Origin: Methanosaeta sp. PtaB.Bin039
GTDB lineage: Archaea; Halobacteriota; Methanosarcinia; Methanotrichales; Methanotrichaceae
Assembly: GCA_002067795.1 (NCBI GenBank)
Contig: MVQI01000021.1
Coordinates: 1 to 51,374, forward strand
Length of the DNA: 51,374 nt
Direction: 5' to 3'
The notes beneath the pieces are model-generated. The model was not told the origin of the DNA and did no database searches. It was given only the letters and a program-made list of their open reading frames with translations. Positions 1 through 8,290 of the stretch are shown one piece after another. Made by a program: the position numbers and the translations under genes. The first letter of the stretch is position 1, and every line of letters begins with the position of its first letter.

Positions 1-9
1 CGTAGATAT

Positions 10-47
10 GGGCTGTATCCCGCCAATGAATTGGCGGGGATTAGCCC
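10..47. repeat. Nested stem-loop at window edge
   Basis: An outer stem GGGCT (10-14) pairs with AGCCC (43-47). An inner eight-pair stem, CCCGCCAA (19-26) with TTGGCGGG (31-38), closes on a TGAA tetraloop. The pairing is directly visible. It could be the transcription end of a gene lying left of the window. It also resembles the hairpins near the right ends of IS200/IS605 elements, but no transposase or TnpB reading frame is present, so that reading is only a suggestion. Confidence 0.5.
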
Positions 48-103
48 TGAGTTCGTCCTAAAAAAAAGGACTACGCCAAAAGAAATCCAATAGACGATCG
101 GCT

Positions 104-526
104 CTACCTGACCCTTTGGAATGTGTCGATGAGCGCGCAACCGTTTTCTCCATCTTCAAGGTAATTCAATTCGATCGTGTCATTGGATATAATCGTGCCT
201 ATGTCGTACCCCTTATCGTATTCCGCTATGTAGAGCGTCTTATTATCCAGGGCGATTATTCCTGAGAACCCTTCTGCCCTCGTGCCCAGGTCTTCTGGAA
301 TTGAGCTGACATTCAGGCTTAAGTTGCCGGTGAAGAGCCGACCGGTCTGCTCGGAGATCGTCAAGATCATGATCCCGGTCTCATTTCTGGCCACGTAGCC
401 CATTCCATTTTGGTACCCCTCGAAGGTACCTGTCCATGTTCCTACCAGATCGGGGACGTCTGCTGCTGATATCCCTATTATTGCCAGCACCACGCCCGCC
501 GCAATCAACGCCGGTTTTGGGGACAT
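104..526 (-). CDS. Small secreted protein of unknown function
   Basis: The protein has 140 residues. A hydrophobic N-terminal segment (about residues 5-22) ending in ISAADV is a probable Sec signal peptide. The mature part begins with LVGTWTGTFEGY, the kind of opening seen in lipocalin-like small beta-barrel proteins, but I cannot assign a family. Several N-glycosylation sequons (NET, NLS, NVS, NKT, NDT) fit a surface protein. The ATG start has a clear GGAGGTG Shine-Dalgarno about eight bases upstream. It is a single gene, transcribed toward the left edge. Confidence 0.75.
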   Translation of the reverse strand: MSPKPALIAAGVVLAIIGISAADVPDLVGTWTGTFEGYQNGMGYVARNETGIMILTISEQTGRLFTGNLSLNVSSIPEDLGTRAEGFSGIIALDNKTLYIAEYDKGYDIGTIISNDTIELNYLEDGENGCALIDTFQRVR

Positions 527-874
527 AAAACACCTCCATTTAATTTGCAGCGTATTCTGATATTAATGTATTGCAATTTTCCCAATCGTATCCCTGCATT
601 TATGGACGTAGCCAGGTCCGAATCTCCTTCGATCTGGCAAAATTTCCGGGGATCAAATGGCGTGATACGCAGCTGCAATTTGCCAGTGCCTTCATTTATG
701 TCTCCCTGCCATCTTCTATTGGTATGCCAGATGGCAAAAGAATCATCCGTGCGGCCATTTCAGCCATCCGAGGCGACTCGACTATTTTTCCAGGGCGTCG
801 ATTTCATGAGCCCAAGCTCTTTGGTGCTGCATCATAATATATCGAGGTTAGCCAAACAGAAACTGCAAATATCC
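527..874. other. Non-coding gap between cobN end and the secreted protein
   Basis: This gap of about 350 bases separates the stop of cobN from the start of the small secreted protein; both genes are on the minus strand. Open frames here have no ribosome-binding site and no recognisable protein. A short inverted repeat TGCCA-GA-TGGCA lies at 725-736. The right half must hold the end of the cobN transcript and the left half the promoter of the next gene. I see no RNA gene. Confidence 0.5.
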
Positions 875-3800
875 TCATTTATGGTCTTCAAGCACCTTTG
901 CCATCTTTTCCTTCCAGGCAGCAACGTCGTCCATGTTCAGGACATCTATCGTTCCTCCCTGAAACTCTCCTCCGACGTCGCCCATGCGCTCCTCCATCCA
1001 TCCCTCGATCTCCAGGTACAGGGACTTGAGCGCATCCAGGACCCGAGGATCGGCCTTCCAAAGCCCCCTCTGCTCGGCCTCCAGAAGCCTGCGGCCCATC
1101 TCCTCCATTGCCCATGGATTGTTTTCCTCGAAGAACCTGCGCATCTCCTCATCCATTATGAACGTCTTTGCGATGTCGTCGAATATCCAGTCGTCCACCT
1201 CCTGAGTCGTCGCCTCCCAGCCGTATACCCTGCCAACGCGCTTTGAGATGTCGCCAGCGCCCTTGTATCCGTGCCTCTTCATGCCCTCTATCCATTTGGG
1301 ATTTAGCAGCTTGGATCGTACGACGCGTCGAACCTCGTCTGCAAGGTCGCGCACCTCCACGTGATCTGGATCCCTGGTATCCCCGTAGTATGCCTCCACA
1401 TCCCTTCCGGAGACCTCCCTGGCAGCCATGGTAAGCCCTCCGTGATTGCCGAAGTAGCAGCAGCATCCGAAGAGATCTTTCTCATCCGTCGTGGTCTTGT
1501 TGAATGTGATGTCCACGGATCTGAGCTGCCTGATCATCTGATCCTGGGCCTGCTCCCCGAAGAATCCTTTTCCGTAGGCATATCCATTCCAGAAGATGAA
1601 GACGTCTGAGAGGTCCTTCTCTTTCTTCCATGCAGAGGCATAGACTGCCAGGTTGACACCGTTGCCGTAAGTTCCAGGCCGGCTGGCGAAGATGCGATGA
1701 GCAGGCCCGTTCTCAGAATCGTGTTTTCTCAGATAGTTCATCTCTGGCGGCTCATCCAGATCCGCGACCTCCTTCATGGCCTGATCCAACGTCTCGATGC
1801 AGTTGTAGAAGCAGTCCCTGATGATGCCGCTGACCCTGACGGTCAGATCGATCCGGGGCCTGCCAAGCTCCTGCAGAGGTACTATCCGGTATCCCTGCAG
1901 GCGGCCTGATCTCCAGACGGGCCTAACGCCGATGAGGCTGAACATCTGGGCCATCTGCTCTCCGTCGGCGTACATCACATCACCAGCCATCCAGAACATA
2001 GCGACGTTCTCAGGAAATCGCCCGTGCTCAGCATGGTGCTTCTCTATCAGGCGGTCTGCAAGCTTTCTGCCGACCTCCCAGGCAGCCTCTGTGGGTACTG
2101 CTGACGGATCTAGGGTGAAGAAGTTTCGTCCGGTTGGCAGAACATCGATCTTTCCCTTGCTTATCAGGCCTGACGGTCCAGGCTCGATGAAACCTCCCGA
2201 AAAGCCGTGCATGAGGCTCTCGATCTCCTTTGACTCATCCATACGCCAGCAAAGCTCATGCACCCGAAGCCTAAGTGCGGAAAGCTCTCCGTTTGCCTCC
2301 AATCCCCGGGCGTTCAGGACGGCCATGAGCTTATCTGAGCCATTCTCCCCTTTCTCTTCAAGGTCTCTTTGCTGCAATATGGCAAAGACTATCTCCTTGC
2401 AGAGTTGATCCAGCTCCCGCAGGTCTTCTATCCTGGTGGTGACCTCTTTTCCAAGCAGCTTGGCGGCAGCCTTTCTCGCCTCCTGCCTCAGTATGGACCC
2501 GACCATATCCTGACGCCTCTTCCCCTCAGGCAGACCGCCGAATACGTGCATCCCATCTGGGATCTGGGTGTTGTAAAGCTGCGAGATTTTGTCGTGGGCC
2601 CTCTCCACAATATCCTCAAAGTCCCCACCTGATGCAATCAACTTCTCAAGCTGCATCTCATCTGCAAGATTGCTCTTCTCCAGGAGCTCGAGAATCAGAT
2701 GTTCCAGGACGTGGGCCCGTCCTCCTTCGGAGACCTTTGCACGGTTGTACTCGGCGATCTTATCCTCGAGGTCCTTCAGCTCGCCGTAAAGATCGGAGTC
2801 GGTCATCAACGTCTGCATATGATCGACCAGGGCAGCATAGCTGCGCCGCTTGGCAATGGTCCCTTCAGGTGGATTATCCGAATTGTAGATGTAAAGATGA
2901 GGCATATCGCCGATGGCGATGTCGGGATAGCAGTCTCTTGAGAGGCCTACGGACTTTCCAGGCAGAAACTCCAGGTTTCCGTGCGTTCCAACATGAACTA
3001 TCACATCGGCGCCGAAGCACTTCTCTATGTACCTGTAGGTGGCAAGGTACTGATGGGTGGGCGGGACCTCTGGATCGTGCAGTATCTTGCAGACCTGGCC
3101 GTCACAGCGCGATCCGGCACAGCCCCGTTTCGGCTGAGCGCAGACAAGGGCATTGCCATATCGCACTCCAGTGATCACAATCTTCCCCTGATAGACCATG
3201 GCCGCAGGAATCCCGTCCTTCTCCTCGCCGGGAGGACTTCCCCAGGCGTCGCACAGACGGCTCCGTACTTCGGAAGAGAGCCTGTCAAACCACTGCCTGT
3301 ATTCGTCCACGCTCAAATAAGCGATAGCTCCGCCTTTGCTTACGATCTCCTCAATGGAAGTCCACCGGAACTCGGATACGGCCTTTCGGTTCATTATGGT
3401 CCCGATCAGCTCTTTGCCGTCTTTGGGCGGATCTTCCAGTGTGTAGCCGGCCCTGGCCATGCGTTCCATTATGCGGGCCACGCTCTCCAGGGTATCCAGG
3501 TGTGCGCCTCCGCCCACAGATGCCTCAACCGAGACGCAGGGATTATTGTGTAAGATGAATGCCACGCGCCTCTCTGAGATCGGCTTGCGCTTTAAGGCGA
3601 TCCAGGCAGAGACCCGCCTGCGGATCCGAGAGGCCCTCTCCTGGATGGGCAAATGCCTCTCTACCAATGCACCATCGTCCACCGACCTATCGGTCACCCC
3701 CATGATGATGGGCTCGATGACCCCAGCAAGCTCGGGCATCGCCACAGACCAGCCCACCTCGCTGCTCGAGAGTCCGTGGATGTCTTTCATCCATTCCTCG

Positions 3801-4600
3801 TGGGTCTTATGGTATGCTACCAGTGGATGGAAGACTGGCACATCCAGATCCTTTAAGAGCCGGATCCAATCCCCATGGTCGTGTGTCCGGAAGACCGGCT
3901 GGAGGTTGATTACGGCATCGACCTTGCCCTTGAAGATCCTCTCTGCCACCTCTCCGCTGGACCAGGCCCCAAGATCGCTATCACCCATGCTGAAGCAGAA
4001 TGCTGCAAGCACATCGAACTCGTGCTCCATCTCCCGGATGAGGGAATCTATCATGGATAGGTCGCCGCTGGTCCAGTAGTTGCGTCCGAACAATATTCCA
4101 ACTGTTGGGCGATCTCTCTGGCCGTACCACTTCCTGTAATCTTCCAGTGTGGCAAACGGTGCAGCAGAGTCTGGATGGTACAGCCCGTGCCAGAGCAGCT
4201 CGGCTGGCGGCTCTGCCTGGAGGTCCATTCCCAGCGCCTTCTGGCAGGCGTATTTTAGCATGTTCTTGTAGTTCTCCGGTCCGCCGAATAGTACATACCT
4301 GTTGACTGTGGAAGTTACCTCCAGGGGGACGCTGGATAACGTCCAGTGGGATGGGTCTCTGCCAAATGATATTACAGGTATCTTGGGGTCAAGCGCGGGG
4401 ATTATCTGGTCCCAGCAGGGATCGCTGGATGGGTGAAGCAATATCAACTGGGCTTTCTCGAGAGATTGGATGCATCTATTCAGGTCTGCCTGATCGCTTA
4501 ATTGGGTATATGACCAAGCAGAAATGTCCATGGCCATCTCCTTGGCTCCCTCAAGCAAGAGGGGAAGTTCGCTGCTCCATGTTATGGAGACAATTTTCAT
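875..4600 (-). CDS. cobN: Cobaltochelatase large subunit, CobN/BchH family
   Basis: This is a protein of about 1241 residues, the usual length for CobN, the large porphyrinoid-binding subunit of ATP-dependent cobalt (or magnesium) chelatases. The central block GTHGNLEFLPGKSVGLS followed by DNPPEGTIAKRR is a hallmark of the family, and the C-terminal half has the usual CobN chelatase region. In aerobic B12 synthesis CobN works with CobS/CobT-type AAA subunits. No ChlI/ChlD-like partner is encoded here, so the partner must be elsewhere. Methanogens can insert cobalt with CbiX-type chelatases, so the exact substrate is uncertain. An in-frame GTG at 4609 is an alternative start; I prefer the ATG at 4600 because GTGATC sits just upstream of it. 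The gene is divergent from a gate-domain membrane protein. Confidence 0.88.
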   Translation of the reverse strand: MKIVSITWSSELPLLLEGAKEMAMDISAWSYTQLSDQADLNRCIQSLEKAQLILLHPSSDPCWDQIIPALDPKIPVISFGRDPSHWTLSSVPLEVTSTVNRYVLFGGPENYKNMLKYACQKALGMDLQAEPPAELLWHGLYHPDSAAPFATLEDYRKWYGQRDRPTVGILFGRNYWTSGDLSMIDSLIREMEHEFDVLAAFCFSMGDSDLGAWSSGEVAERIFKGKVDAVINLQPVFRTHDHGDWIRLLKDLDVPVFHPLVAYHKTHEEWMKDIHGLSSSEVGWSVAMPELAGVIEPIIMGVTDRSVDDGALVERHLPIQERASRIRRRVSAWIALKRKPISERRVAFILHNNPCVSVEASVGGGAHLDTLESVARIMERMARAGYTLEDPPKDGKELIGTIMNRKAVSEFRWTSIEEIVSKGGAIAYLSVDEYRQWFDRLSSEVRSRLCDAWGSPPGEEKDGIPAAMVYQGKIVITGVRYGNALVCAQPKRGCAGSRCDGQVCKILHDPEVPPTHQYLATYRYIEKCFGADVIVHVGTHGNLEFLPGKSVGLSRDCYPDIAIGDMPHLYIYNSDNPPEGTIAKRRSYAALVDHMQTLMTDSDLYGELKDLEDKIAEYNRAKVSEGGRAHVLEHLILELLEKSNLADEMQLEKLIASGGDFEDIVERAHDKISQLYNTQIPDGMHVFGGLPEGKRRQDMVGSILRQEARKAAAKLLGKEVTTRIEDLRELDQLCKEIVFAILQQRDLEEKGENGSDKLMAVLNARGLEANGELSALRLRVHELCWRMDESKEIESLMHGFSGGFIEPGPSGLISKGKIDVLPTGRNFFTLDPSAVPTEAAWEVGRKLADRLIEKHHAEHGRFPENVAMFWMAGDVMYADGEQMAQMFSLIGVRPVWRSGRLQGYRIVPLQELGRPRIDLTVRVSGIIRDCFYNCIETLDQAMKEVADLDEPPEMNYLRKHDSENGPAHRIFASRPGTYGNGVNLAVYASAWKKEKDLSDVFIFWNGYAYGKGFFGEQAQDQMIRQLRSVDITFNKTTTDEKDLFGCCCYFGNHGGLTMAAREVSGRDVEAYYGDTRDPDHVEVRDLADEVRRVVRSKLLNPKWIEGMKRHGYKGAGDISKRVGRVYGWEATTQEVDDWIFDDIAKTFIMDEEMRRFFEENNPWAMEEMGRRLLEAEQRGLWKADPRVLDALKSLYLEIEGWMEERMGDVGGEFQGGTIDVLNMDDVAAWKEKMAKVLEDHK

Positions 4601-4767
4601 ATAGATCACTTTATTGAATTCTTCTCGGGAGGCGGTTTTTTTGTCGTGTCTCAGCCGATGCGGCCGAAAGGTGCCGGGATAGTCGCAACTGAATCGCCCT
4701 AAACCACATATCGCGACCCATCGATGGATGCCGCGCGCCTGGATTGCGATGTATCCTGAGGGCAGAT

Positions 4768-4782
4768 CTCATATAGTATGAG
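4768..4782. promoter_or_regulatory. Perfect 15-base inverted repeat in the cobN/gate-protein divergent region
   Basis: CTCATA-TAG-TATGAG is a perfect inverted repeat followed by AT-rich sequence (TAATCAATAAAATTTATG). It lies about 170 bases upstream of cobN and about 380 bases upstream of the divergent membrane protein. It overlaps AT-rich sequence that could be the cobN TATA element on the minus strand, so an operator role is plausible but unproven. Confidence 0.35.
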
Positions 4783-4864
4783 TAATCAATAAAATTTATG
4801 CTTCTTACTAATAACTCTTTTGATTTGAGTGATAATAAATGGGCAAAGTATATCCTAAAAGGTG

Positions 4865-4880
4865 ATTTAATAATACGATT
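4865..4880 (+). promoter_or_regulatory. Possible TATA element for the gate-domain membrane protein
   Basis: GATTTAATAATACG lies in a long AT-rich patch. If it is used, the transcript would have a leader of about 260 bases. The leader shows no recognisable riboswitch; cobalamin-box sequences were looked for and not seen. Confidence 0.25.
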
Positions 4881-5157
4881 ATTTAGATACTCTTGGGCCT
4901 ATCACGCTGCTGGGGAGATCACACTGCACCGTATCAACGCATGCGAATCGATCATATCTTGGGCGATTCCCCATTTCGATTCGGCATCTGGCTGATGCTA
5001 CGGCCTCTTAAGGGACATCTGGCAAAAGCGGCATCGCCCATGCGATCTTTGAGAACGCTGCATCTGGAGGCGAGCGGATCTTTGCAGATCTCATCATTGA
5101 TAACTCAAAACGGCTCCGATATGGCAAAGAGCTGTCAGATTGCTGCCAGGAATTGAT

Positions 5158-6099
5158 ATGATCGATCTCCTGCTTGAGGCGCTAAACACCACCGTCTCCA
5201 CCATGATAACGGTATTTGTCATGCTCTTCATCACCGGGCTGATGTCCGAGATGGGAATGTTTCAGAGGTTATCCTTTCTGGCCCGCCCTCTGACCTCGGT
5301 TTCTCGTCTGCCGTCGATCTCTGCAACATCCTTTGTGATCAGCCTGGGATCTGCCCTGGCTGCAAACACCATGATAGCGAGGATGAGGGACGACGGGCAC
5401 CTGAGCGATCGTCAGGCGTTCTTGAGCGCACTCATGAACGGCGTTCCAGTCTATTTCCGGGAACTGTTCACCTATCAGCTCGCCTTTGTGATACCCATCC
5501 TCGGAATATTCGTAGGCGGTGCTTATGCCTGCGTCGCCATCTCAACTGGTCTGATAAAGCTATTTCTGGTCGTAATCCTGGGCAGAGCCTGCCTGCCCCG
5601 CAGCCAGTCTTTCTCCTCGGAGGCTTTAGAGGTCGACTCGAGTAAAGACATACTGGAGGCGGCAAGAAAGTCCCTGAGGGGACAGATCAGGATCTTTCTG
5701 AGGATCGCAGGCCTTTACTTTTTCATGACTCTATTGGTCCTCTTCCTGAGCAGACGAGGCATACTCCAATCTATGGATGCCATCCCAATCGCACAGCTCT
5801 TTTGCATCCCTCCAGAGACCGTTATGCCTCTGGCCATTTACGTGGCCAGCCCCAAGGCAGGCATTTCCCTGCTCGGGCCTATGATTCAAAGCGGGGAGAT
5901 ATCCGAGGTCAAGGCCCTGATGGTGCTGATGCTTGGCAGCCTATTCATGCTTCCCATATACTCATTAAGGTCCTTGCTGCCGAATTACACCTCGGTATTC
6001 GGCATGAGGCTGGGGCTATCTCTGGTCTTAACCTCGACGGGGATCAGCGTCTTTGTAAGGCTGATTGTGCTGGCTTTGCTGCTGATAGCAGCCGGCTAA
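5158..6099 (+). CDS. Nucleoside-recognition (Gate) domain membrane protein
   Basis: This 313-residue polytopic membrane protein has roughly eight hydrophobic segments. It shows the Gate-domain pattern (FVISLGSALAANTMIARM, then FLSALMNGVPVYFRELFTY) of the nucleoside-recognition family related to SpmA/SpmB and to the gates of FeoB and concentrative nucleoside transporters. The substrate is unknown. The ATG at 5158 is preferred over the upstream TTG at 5140 because CCAGG lies seven bases before it. It is divergent from cobN, so a link to metal or corrinoid physiology is possible but is only inferred from position. Confidence 0.7.
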   Translation: MIDLLLEALNTTVSTMITVFVMLFITGLMSEMGMFQRLSFLARPLTSVSRLPSISATSFVISLGSALAANTMIARMRDDGHLSDRQAFLSALMNGVPVYFRELFTYQLAFVIPILGIFVGGAYACVAISTGLIKLFLVVILGRACLPRSQSFSSEALEVDSSKDILEAARKSLRGQIRIFLRIAGLYFFMTLLVLFLSRRGILQSMDAIPIAQLFCIPPETVMPLAIYVASPKAGISLLGPMIQSGEISEVKALMVLMLGSLFMLPIYSLRSLLPNYTSVFGMRLGLSLVLTSTGISVFVRLIVLALLLIAAG

Positions 6100-6319
6100 T
6101 TGAATTCATGAACCTGGCCGCCTCTTGGATCCGCCTCCTTCTATATGATTTGATTATATCGCGTTTCCGATAGCGTCTTTGAGATGGAGATCGATAAAGG
6201 TCCGGCCTCTTTCATCCTCAAATCAGATCGGCTCATACTGCACTTGGGACCAGATGTATCTCAGTATTTGCAAAATGTAGATATAGAAATGGCTTTTTCA
6301 TGCCAGATGGACGAAATAC

Positions 6320-6328
6320 TTAAATAAT
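6320..6328 (+). promoter_or_regulatory. TATA box of the DUF2193-DUF2180-aquaporin operon
   Basis: TTAAATAAT preceded by GAAATAC fits the archaeal BRE/TATA pattern. The start codon of the first gene is about 220 bases downstream, implying a long untranslated leader, unless a second promoter lies closer. Confidence 0.5.
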
Positions 6329-6332
6329 TTGT

Positions 6333-6347
6333 TAGCATTAAATGCTA
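6333..6347. promoter_or_regulatory. Operator-like inverted repeat TAGCA-N5-TGCTA, copy 1
   Basis: TAGCATTAAATGCTA is a perfect palindrome around a central A. It begins five bases after the TATA box, a place where a bound repressor would block the start of transcription. It matches copy 2 in both arms and in spacer length. Confidence 0.5.
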
Positions 6348-6373
6348 CGGGGATATCTGATGGATCGCGGCTT

Positions 6374-6388
6374 TAGCATATAGTGCTA
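6374..6388. promoter_or_regulatory. Operator-like inverted repeat TAGCA-N5-TGCTA, copy 2
   Basis: TAGCATATAGTGCTA has the same arms and the same five-base spacing as copy 1 and starts 41 bases downstream of it, close to four turns of DNA. Two identical half-site pairs at this spacing suggest cooperative binding by a dimeric regulator. I do not recognise the motif as that of a known archaeal regulator. Confidence 0.5.
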
Positions 6389-6550
6389 TCAGCAATCGGT
6401 CCTTGCCACTGAGATATGCTTTATCATCTTCGTTGGCAAAGCGTTTACTGTCATCATCAGCTCAAGGTCAGCAGCATCCACCGGGTCAGAGGACGATAGT
6501 TTTTCCGAAAACCTGGCAAAATCCGATATTCCCCGTTCCAGGTGATGGAT

Positions 6551-8050
6551 ATGTCTGAGCTATACCAGAAGATGATTGACGAGGCCATGATGGCCCAGCG
6601 GGCAGACGTTGAGACGGTTAAGAAGAAGCGAGGTCAGACGTTTCAGATAAGCGATACCAAGGCCTACCTGGATGTCGTAAACAAGATGAAAGCAGTCCAG
6701 AACCAGGCTCAATCGGTCATAGATCTGCACGTGAAATCCGTGAACGCCCACTATGAGACCCTGAGTTCCCTCACAAAGGCAGTACGCCCAGAGGACGATC
6801 CATTCGTAGAGCACTATCAGACGCCGCCGATTCTGGAAATCCTAGGTGAGGAGGACTCAGGCTTCAAGAAGAGCCTGAGCGATTTCGTAGCCGCTATTCC
6901 CAGGTCCGAGGCCCTCATCGGTCTGGAAGTGGCCAGACGGTATGGAGGTTTCTACGGCCCGACCTGCGTCGTCGACTTCGCCCTGATACCAGGAAGCACC
7001 AGCAACATTGTTAACAGGATACTGCAGACCGTGGACATACCCGCACATCACAAGCAGGCCATACTGGCTGCCAAGTCATGGGGGATGAATACCTCCTACG
7101 GCTTTGGAGAGGTCTTTGCCAAGCAGATCGAGGCTGGAAAGACCCTCTCTCAGGCCAGCGAGATGGAGGTTGAGATGATCCAGGCCATCTACAGGGAGCC
7201 GATAGAGGCCCAGGCCAGGTTGATGGACGAGGCAGGTCACAGTTCATTTGACGTCAGGAAGTACATGCATGAGTACAAGCGCAGAATGGCCCCTGTCGTC
7301 AGAGCAGCCATGGACGATGGCGTGCATTACGGGAACATCGTGACAGTTCCTGCCTACTGCGTGGGCGATATCTCCCACCACATATCCCAGTCCACCTTCA
7401 ATATGTGCAAGGACGACGTGATAATGGCCTGCATCGAGGCAGCAACCGAGGTCATGCAGTCCACATTGAACAGAGCTGTCAGCTCCTTCAAGAACGAGTA
7501 CCAGCCCTTATCTCTGGCCACAGGAGCCGCAGCTTGCACTGTTGAGCGCATATTGGAGCTGGACGGCTTCAACGCTCCCATGGTCGTGGACCTCCTGACC
7601 AAGAGGTTCCACAACTTCGTGCAGCTCTACCCGACCAGGAGCGCGGCAGCCGAGCTTCACAACTGCGACTTCATGGACATGATATACCGGGGCTGGAAGA
7701 TCATGGATCGGACTATGCGTGCCAGAAACGGCCAGAAGACCAAGCTGGTGCCAAGGGTCTCGGGATTTGCGGTCGACCTGGATCCAATTGAGGCAAACCA
7801 GGTGCTGATGAACCCTCAGAGGTATGCTTACCCCGGTTGTGCTATCACGGTCAGGTTCTCAGCGCTGATGAGGCTGGCTGATTATCCATGCCTGCTTACC
7901 AGCGAGCCGGTCACAGCCACGATGATGACCAATATAATCGCTCTGCACAAAGAGGTACCTGCTGCCCCGGCCAGGACGTGCAAGGACTGCGCAGCTGCGT
8001 CTCTGATGGACTTCAGGCACGCCTACTGCCAGTACAAAGAGGCGGTCTGA
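6551..8050 (+). CDS. DUF2193 family protein
   Basis: This 499-residue soluble protein matches my recollection of DUF2193, a family found in methanogens with no known function. Long conserved-looking stretches rich in His, Cys and Asp (VHYGNIVTVPAYCVGDISHH, AAELHNCDFMDMIYRG) and a C-terminal CKDC (residues 477-480) suggest a metal or cofactor site, which is inference. The ATG at 6551 follows AGGTGAT at a good distance; the GTG at 6542 is less likely. It is the first gene of an operon with a DUF2180 protein (25 bases downstream) and an aquaporin, behind a TATA box and two operator-like repeats. Confidence 0.8.
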   Translation: MSELYQKMIDEAMMAQRADVETVKKKRGQTFQISDTKAYLDVVNKMKAVQNQAQSVIDLHVKSVNAHYETLSSLTKAVRPEDDPFVEHYQTPPILEILGEEDSGFKKSLSDFVAAIPRSEALIGLEVARRYGGFYGPTCVVDFALIPGSTSNIVNRILQTVDIPAHHKQAILAAKSWGMNTSYGFGEVFAKQIEAGKTLSQASEMEVEMIQAIYREPIEAQARLMDEAGHSSFDVRKYMHEYKRRMAPVVRAAMDDGVHYGNIVTVPAYCVGDISHHISQSTFNMCKDDVIMACIEAATEVMQSTLNRAVSSFKNEYQPLSLATGAAACTVERILELDGFNAPMVVDLLTKRFHNFVQLYPTRSAAAELHNCDFMDMIYRGWKIMDRTMRARNGQKTKLVPRVSGFAVDLDPIEANQVLMNPQRYAYPGCAITVRFSALMRLADYPCLLTSEPVTATMMTNIIALHKEVPAAPARTCKDCAAASLMDFRHAYCQYKEAV

Positions 8051-8075
8051 TCGGATCTAAAAGAAGGGATTCGAT

Positions 8076-8285
8076 ATGAGATGCTACCTCTGTGCCCTGG
8101 AAAAGAGGGATAGCGATGCAGTGGCCATATGCATAGTATGTGGAATGGGGGTTTGCATGGATCACCTGGTAAGGGAGGAGGTCGAGGTCTGGGAGGGCGG
8201 CTATCCCTTCCCCTCCAGGAAGCTCAAACGCAAGCTGCCCCGGATCCTTTGCCGGCCCTGTTACAGCGTCTATCATGAGGATTGA
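8076..8285 (+). CDS. DUF2180 family small zinc-binding-type protein
   Basis: This 69-residue protein matches DUF2180, a small methanogen family. It has CYLC near the N-terminus, CIVC followed by GVCMDH in the middle, and CRPC near the C-terminus, arranged like a treble-clef or B-box-like zinc-binding fold. The EVWEGGYPFPSRKLKRKLPR stretch is typical of the family as I recall it. The function is unknown; a structural-zinc adaptor or regulator is inferred. AAGGGAT precedes the ATG. It sits between DUF2193 and the aquaporin, whose ATG is five bases after this stop. Confidence 0.8.
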   Translation: MRCYLCALEKRDSDAVAICIVCGMGVCMDHLVREEVEVWEGGYPFPSRKLKRKLPRILCRPCYSVYHED

Positions 8286-8290
8286 GCTTT

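Noticed and set aside
545-1246. Plus-strand open frames across the cobN 3' end, and others along cobN
   Set aside because: They overlap a certain gene on the other strand and their proteins look random; they are by-products of the GC-rich coding strand.
4610-5157. Cobalamin or other riboswitch between cobN and the gate-domain gene
   Set aside because: No B12-box-like or other known aptamer sequence was recognised on either strand; the leader length alone is not enough.
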